From positions 1-34,899 of the forward strand of contig JAFYHU010000033.1 in NCBI GenBank assembly GCA_017538965.1: DNA of 34,899 nt, read 5' to 3'. The translations under genes were made by a program, and so were the position numbers. Source of the stretch: Oscillospiraceae bacterium (lineage in GTDB: Bacteria > Bacillota > Clostridia > Oscillospirales > Oscillospiraceae). Position 1 is the first letter of the stretch; each line of letters opens with the position of its first letter. A model generated the notes under the pieces. It saw nothing but the letters and a program-made list of their open reading frames with translations, ran no database searches and was not told where the DNA came from. Positions 32,218 through 34,899 of the stretch are shown piece by piece.

Positions 32218-33708
32218 ATGAAAAAACTGCTGACTTTTTTCCTCGTGCTCGCCATGGTGCTGAGCCTGAGCGTCTGCGGAGCTGCTTCGGCTTCGGCGGA
32301 AGAAACCGCGGAAGAGGAACCGGTCTTTGCCGACTGGATCGACACCGCTCCCGCGCTGCAGGCCCTGATTGACTACGTCGAGGCCGTTACGGATGAGGCC
32401 TCGCCGGACTATATCCCGCCCGAGGACAGGATTGCCGTCTTTGACATGGACGGCACGCTCTGCGCGGAACTCTGCCCGACCTATCTTGAGTATTATCTGC
32501 TGGCCTGGCGCATTCTGAAGGACCCGACCTATACCCCCGATGCAGAGATGCTGGAGTTTGGCCGCATGCTGCGTGATCATGCGCTGGACAAGTCCTTCCC
32601 GGACGGGATGGATCTGCTGCACGCCACCCACGCGGCCAAAGCCTACGCGGGCATGACCCTGCAGGAATTCGCAAGCTTTGTCAACGGCTGCCTGCTCCGC
32701 GACTGCGACGGCTTTGAAAACATGACCTGGGCAAAGGCTTTCTATACGCCGATGATCGAGGTCGTGGACTATCTTGTGGAGAACGATTTCAAGTGCTATA
32801 TCTGCTCCGGAAGCGACCGTTTCATCTGTCGGACCTTTATCGAGGGCATGCTGGATATTCCTCCCGAGCAGGTCATCGGCATGGACGTGGAATATGAGGC
32901 CACCAACCAGGGTGATGTCGACGGACTGCATTATGTCTTCCAGCCGGGCGACCAGATTATCCGTACCGACCATCTGCTCATCAAGAACCTGAAGATGAAC
33001 AAGGTCAAGCAGATTGTCCAGCAGATCGGCAAGCAGCCCGTTCTCTCCTTCGGCAACTCCAGCGGCGACGTCAGCATGCACCTGTACACCATCAGCGACA
33101 ACGCCTATCGCAGCGCGGCGTTCATGCTGGTTGCGGATGACGACGTACGCGACTACGGCAATCCCCAAAAGACCGAGAGCCTGAAAGAAAAGTGGGCGGA
33201 CCTCGGCTTCGAGGTGATCTCCATGCGTGACGATTTCCGCACCATCTACGGCGACGAGGTCGTGAAGACCGGCACCTTTACCTGGCTGGAGGATCTGGCC
33301 GAGAACCGCGAGGCCGCGCCTGTCGTTTTCGCTGAGCCTGTGCCTGCAGAGGAGGAAAGCTCAGATGTCCAGTATGTGCTGTATCTGGGCACCAACGACA
33401 TGGATACCAACAAGCCGGTGTTCACCCAGGCCGAGGCGCAGGAAAAGGCCAAGGAAATCCTGATCCGCCACTTCGGCGGCTATACGCTGCAGGAGGCCAG
33501 CGGCGGCTGGGTCAGTGACGATAACCTGTATCAGGAGTATACCCTGATCATCTACCTGAGCGATACCACCGAAGAGGCAGTTCACGCCGCCGCGGACGAA
33601 CTGTTGGAAACCTTCCGCCAGTCTTCGATCCTGATCCAGTCGATTCCGTCCACGGCTGAGTTTTACTCGGGTTCGAGCACGGCGGAGGTCCTCCCGAACG
33701 CCGCATAA
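32218..33708 (+). CDS. Secreted HAD-superfamily phosphatase with C-terminal extra domain (496 aa)
   Basis: A Sec signal peptide (about 1-27, ASASA-E) marks it as exported; the Cys20 context is a poor lipobox. The HAD core is complete: motif I D76-M-D78-GT, motif II S197 (ICSGSD), a lysine-rich segment near 259-264, and motif IV GNSSGD (279-284). It is probably a phosphatase acting outside the cell. Residues about 384-480 form a separate alpha+beta domain (YVLYLGTND..., GGYTLQEASGGWV, YTLIIYL) similar by eye to DUF3574-type ferredoxin-like domains. AAGGAG lies seven to eight bases before ATG 32218. The function of the added domain is unknown. Confidence 0.87.
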   Translation: MKKLLTFFLVLAMVLSLSVCGAASASAEETAEEEPVFADWIDTAPALQALIDYVEAVTDEASPDYIPPEDRIAVFDMDGTLCAELCPTYLEYYLLAWRILKDPTYTPDAEMLEFGRMLRDHALDKSFPDGMDLLHATHAAKAYAGMTLQEFASFVNGCLLRDCDGFENMTWAKAFYTPMIEVVDYLVENDFKCYICSGSDRFICRTFIEGMLDIPPEQVIGMDVEYEATNQGDVDGLHYVFQPGDQIIRTDHLLIKNLKMNKVKQIVQQIGKQPVLSFGNSSGDVSMHLYTISDNAYRSAAFMLVADDDVRDYGNPQKTESLKEKWADLGFEVISMRDDFRTIYGDEVVKTGTFTWLEDLAENREAAPVVFAEPVPAEEESSDVQYVLYLGTNDMDTNKPVFTQAEAQEKAKEILIRHFGGYTLQEASGGWVSDDNLYQEYTLIIYLSDTTEEAVHAAADELLETFRQSSILIQSIPSTAEFYSGSSTAEVLPNAA

Positions 33709-33949
33709 TGCATAGAACAGGCAGGATATATGGGCAGATAAAATTAAAATTCTCCGATTGAAACTTCCAATCACAGAACCGCCCTCTGATTGGTCTGCGA
33801 TGCCAGAGTTTGCACGTGTTTTTCGAGAGGCATTCCAGATTGGCATAACAAATGATCTCCATTCGCTTGCCGTCACCGCCGCGCTGGAATAAAATAAGAA
33901 CATAGACGGAAATTATTCGCGCAGTCCTGTAAACAATGGAAGGAAAAAA

Positions 33950-34899
33950 ATGAAGATTGATGAGATAGGATATGCGACTCTCAGCGATATACGAGCAAGA
34001 AGTGCCAGTGAAAAAAGCCCGATGGTCCGCTGCGACATGGTACTGACCGATCGCTGTACATTCAGATGCCCATACTGCCAAGGGATTCGTGAAGACTGCC
34101 AAGGGTCGGTAAGCATGGAAGAAGCAAAGCGGATGATTGATCTTTGGACGGAGAACGGGCTCATGGAGCTGCGTCTGACCGGCGGAGAGCCGACGGTATG
34201 GCCTGGGATTGTCGAATTGGTGAAATACGCCAAGTCACGCGGCACACGATCTGTCGGGCTTTCAACGAACGCGTTTTCCGATCTGGCGCTTTACAACGAG
34301 CTGATTGACGCCGGTGTTGATGTGTTCTCCATATCGCTTGATACCTGCAATCCGGAAGTAGGCGACCGGATGAGCGGAGGAATCAAAGGCAGTTGGTACA
34401 AAGTTACTGCTAACATTCGCGAGATATCCAAACGGGCATATGTCTGGCTTGGCATCGTAACGACCGCCGAAACGGCAAAAGACCTTCCCGAGACGATTGA
34501 TTTCGCGCTGTCGCTCGGTGTCCATGACATCAAGCTGGTCTCAGCTTCACAGTACAATCAGCTGCTTACTTCAGCCGGGTTGATTTCCAAAAAACCGCGG
34601 GAAGAGCATCCACTTCTGAACTATCGCATCACCAATATGGAACACGGCCGTAATATCCGCGGGCTCACCGAATATGACAGTCACAGATGTCCGCTGGTTC
34701 TGGATGACTCCTCATTTGCTGGCGGGTATCATTTTCCATGCACGGTCTATATGAGAGAACGCGGAGAGCCGATTGGAATTCCAAATGAAAATATGAGACT
34801 GGATCGGGCCGAATGGTACCGCAGGCATGATTCTCACAAGGACCCGATTTGCAGCGCCTATTGCATAGATTTTTTTGTGGAATACAATAATCGCTATCT
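33950..34899 (+). CDS. Radical SAM enzyme, 3' end beyond the window (316 codons seen)
   Basis: GGAAGG (33938-33943) precedes ATG 33950 by six bases, and the frame stays open to the window edge. The 4Fe-4S site C36-x3-C40-x2-C43 (CTFRCPYC) and the SAM-binding TGGEP (77-81) are intact. Later cysteines (CPLVL about 247, HFPC about 262, and PICSAYC about 303-308) suggest a SPASM-like auxiliary cluster region, as in MoaA-related and peptide-modifying enzymes. No substrate peptide or partner is seen just upstream; 33709-33949 has only small inverted repeats. The reaction cannot be assigned. Confidence 0.88.
   Translation, partial: MKIDEIGYATLSDIRARSASEKSPMVRCDMVLTDRCTFRCPYCQGIREDCQGSVSMEEAKRMIDLWTENGLMELRLTGGEPTVWPGIVELVKYAKSRGTRSVGLSTNAFSDLALYNELIDAGVDVFSISLDTCNPEVGDRMSGGIKGSWYKVTANIREISKRAYVWLGIVTTAETAKDLPETIDFALSLGVHDIKLVSASQYNQLLTSAGLISKKPREEHPLLNYRITNMEHGRNIRGLTEYDSHRCPLVLDDSSFAGGYHFPCTVYMRERGEPIGIPNENMRLDRAEWYRRHDSHKDPICSAYCIDFFVEYNNRY

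Noticed and set aside
33709-33949. Possible remnant coding sequence before the radical SAM gene
   Set aside because: Frames are short and broken, and match nothing I recognise; only small inverted repeats such as CCAATCA/TGATTGG are visible.
1-34899. CRISPR array, tRNA or rRNA genes
   Set aside because: No regularly spaced repeats, cloverleaf-type sequences or rRNA signatures were found on reading both strands.

Overview
The window looks like a chromosomal segment of a fairly GC-rich Clostridia-type Firmicute, probably a gut bacterium. The evidence is the maf-mreC-mreD-PBP2-methylglyoxal-synthase order followed by hisS-aspS-yifB, a DnaD/DnaC primosome pair, a DivIVA-like protein, strong AGGAGG ribosome sites, many extended -10 promoters (TG-N-TATAAT), and Firmicute families such as YwaF and U32. 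The genus cannot be fixed from sequence alone. No tRNA, rRNA or CRISPR array was seen.

Layout. 1-138: probable right end of an IS200/IS605-type element with stacked hairpins. 141-540: a small double-glycine-leader peptide gene with promoter and terminator. 545-4295: GNAT acetyltransferase, then an operon of a tyrosine phosphatase-barstar fusion, a membrane phosphodiester glycosidase and a membrane-anchored unknown. 4296-4696: a non-coding stretch of successive hairpins. 4697-6482: DivIVA-like coiled coil (-), YwaF membrane protein and a tiny basic protein (+). 6469-17890: a long minus-strand housekeeping block (U32 peptidase, maf, mreC, mreD, PBP2, MGS-like, hisS, aspS, yifB) with an internal promoter before the MGS-like gene. 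17934-20062: back-to-back promoters, then a DnaD-like protein and a DnaC/DnaI-like helicase loader. 20088-20418: a second double-glycine-leader peptide, whose promoter matches the first over 46 bp. 20420-23492: minus-strand CDF metal exporter, Fe-alcohol dehydrogenase, cupin and alpha/beta hydrolase. 23626-24870: orphan P-loop protein. 24933-30336: minus-strand EAL phosphodiesterase, and a polar amino-acid ABC transporter with an extended ATPase and a substrate-binding/permease fusion. 30489-32038: accessory patch with an AbiE-type toxin-antitoxin pair (toxin truncated) between two remnants of a MATE transporter 3' end. 32106-33708: secreted HAD-type phosphatase. 33950-end: radical SAM enzyme cut by the window edge.

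How the genes work together. The U32-to-yifB block combines cell-shape machinery (MreC, MreD, PBP2) with translation genes (HisS, AspS), and the close spacing and overlaps imply co-transcription. DnaD and DnaC act in primosome loading. The ATPase and the receptor/permease fusion form one amino-acid importer.

The most notable signals are the twin leader peptides driven by near-identical promoters 20 kb apart; the MGS-like protein that has lost catalytic residues at the canonical mgsA position; the PTP-barstar fusion; the importer subunit with one whole and two half receptor domains; and the AbiE module flanked by duplicated MATE fragments. All are inferences from reading the sequence; no database search was run.
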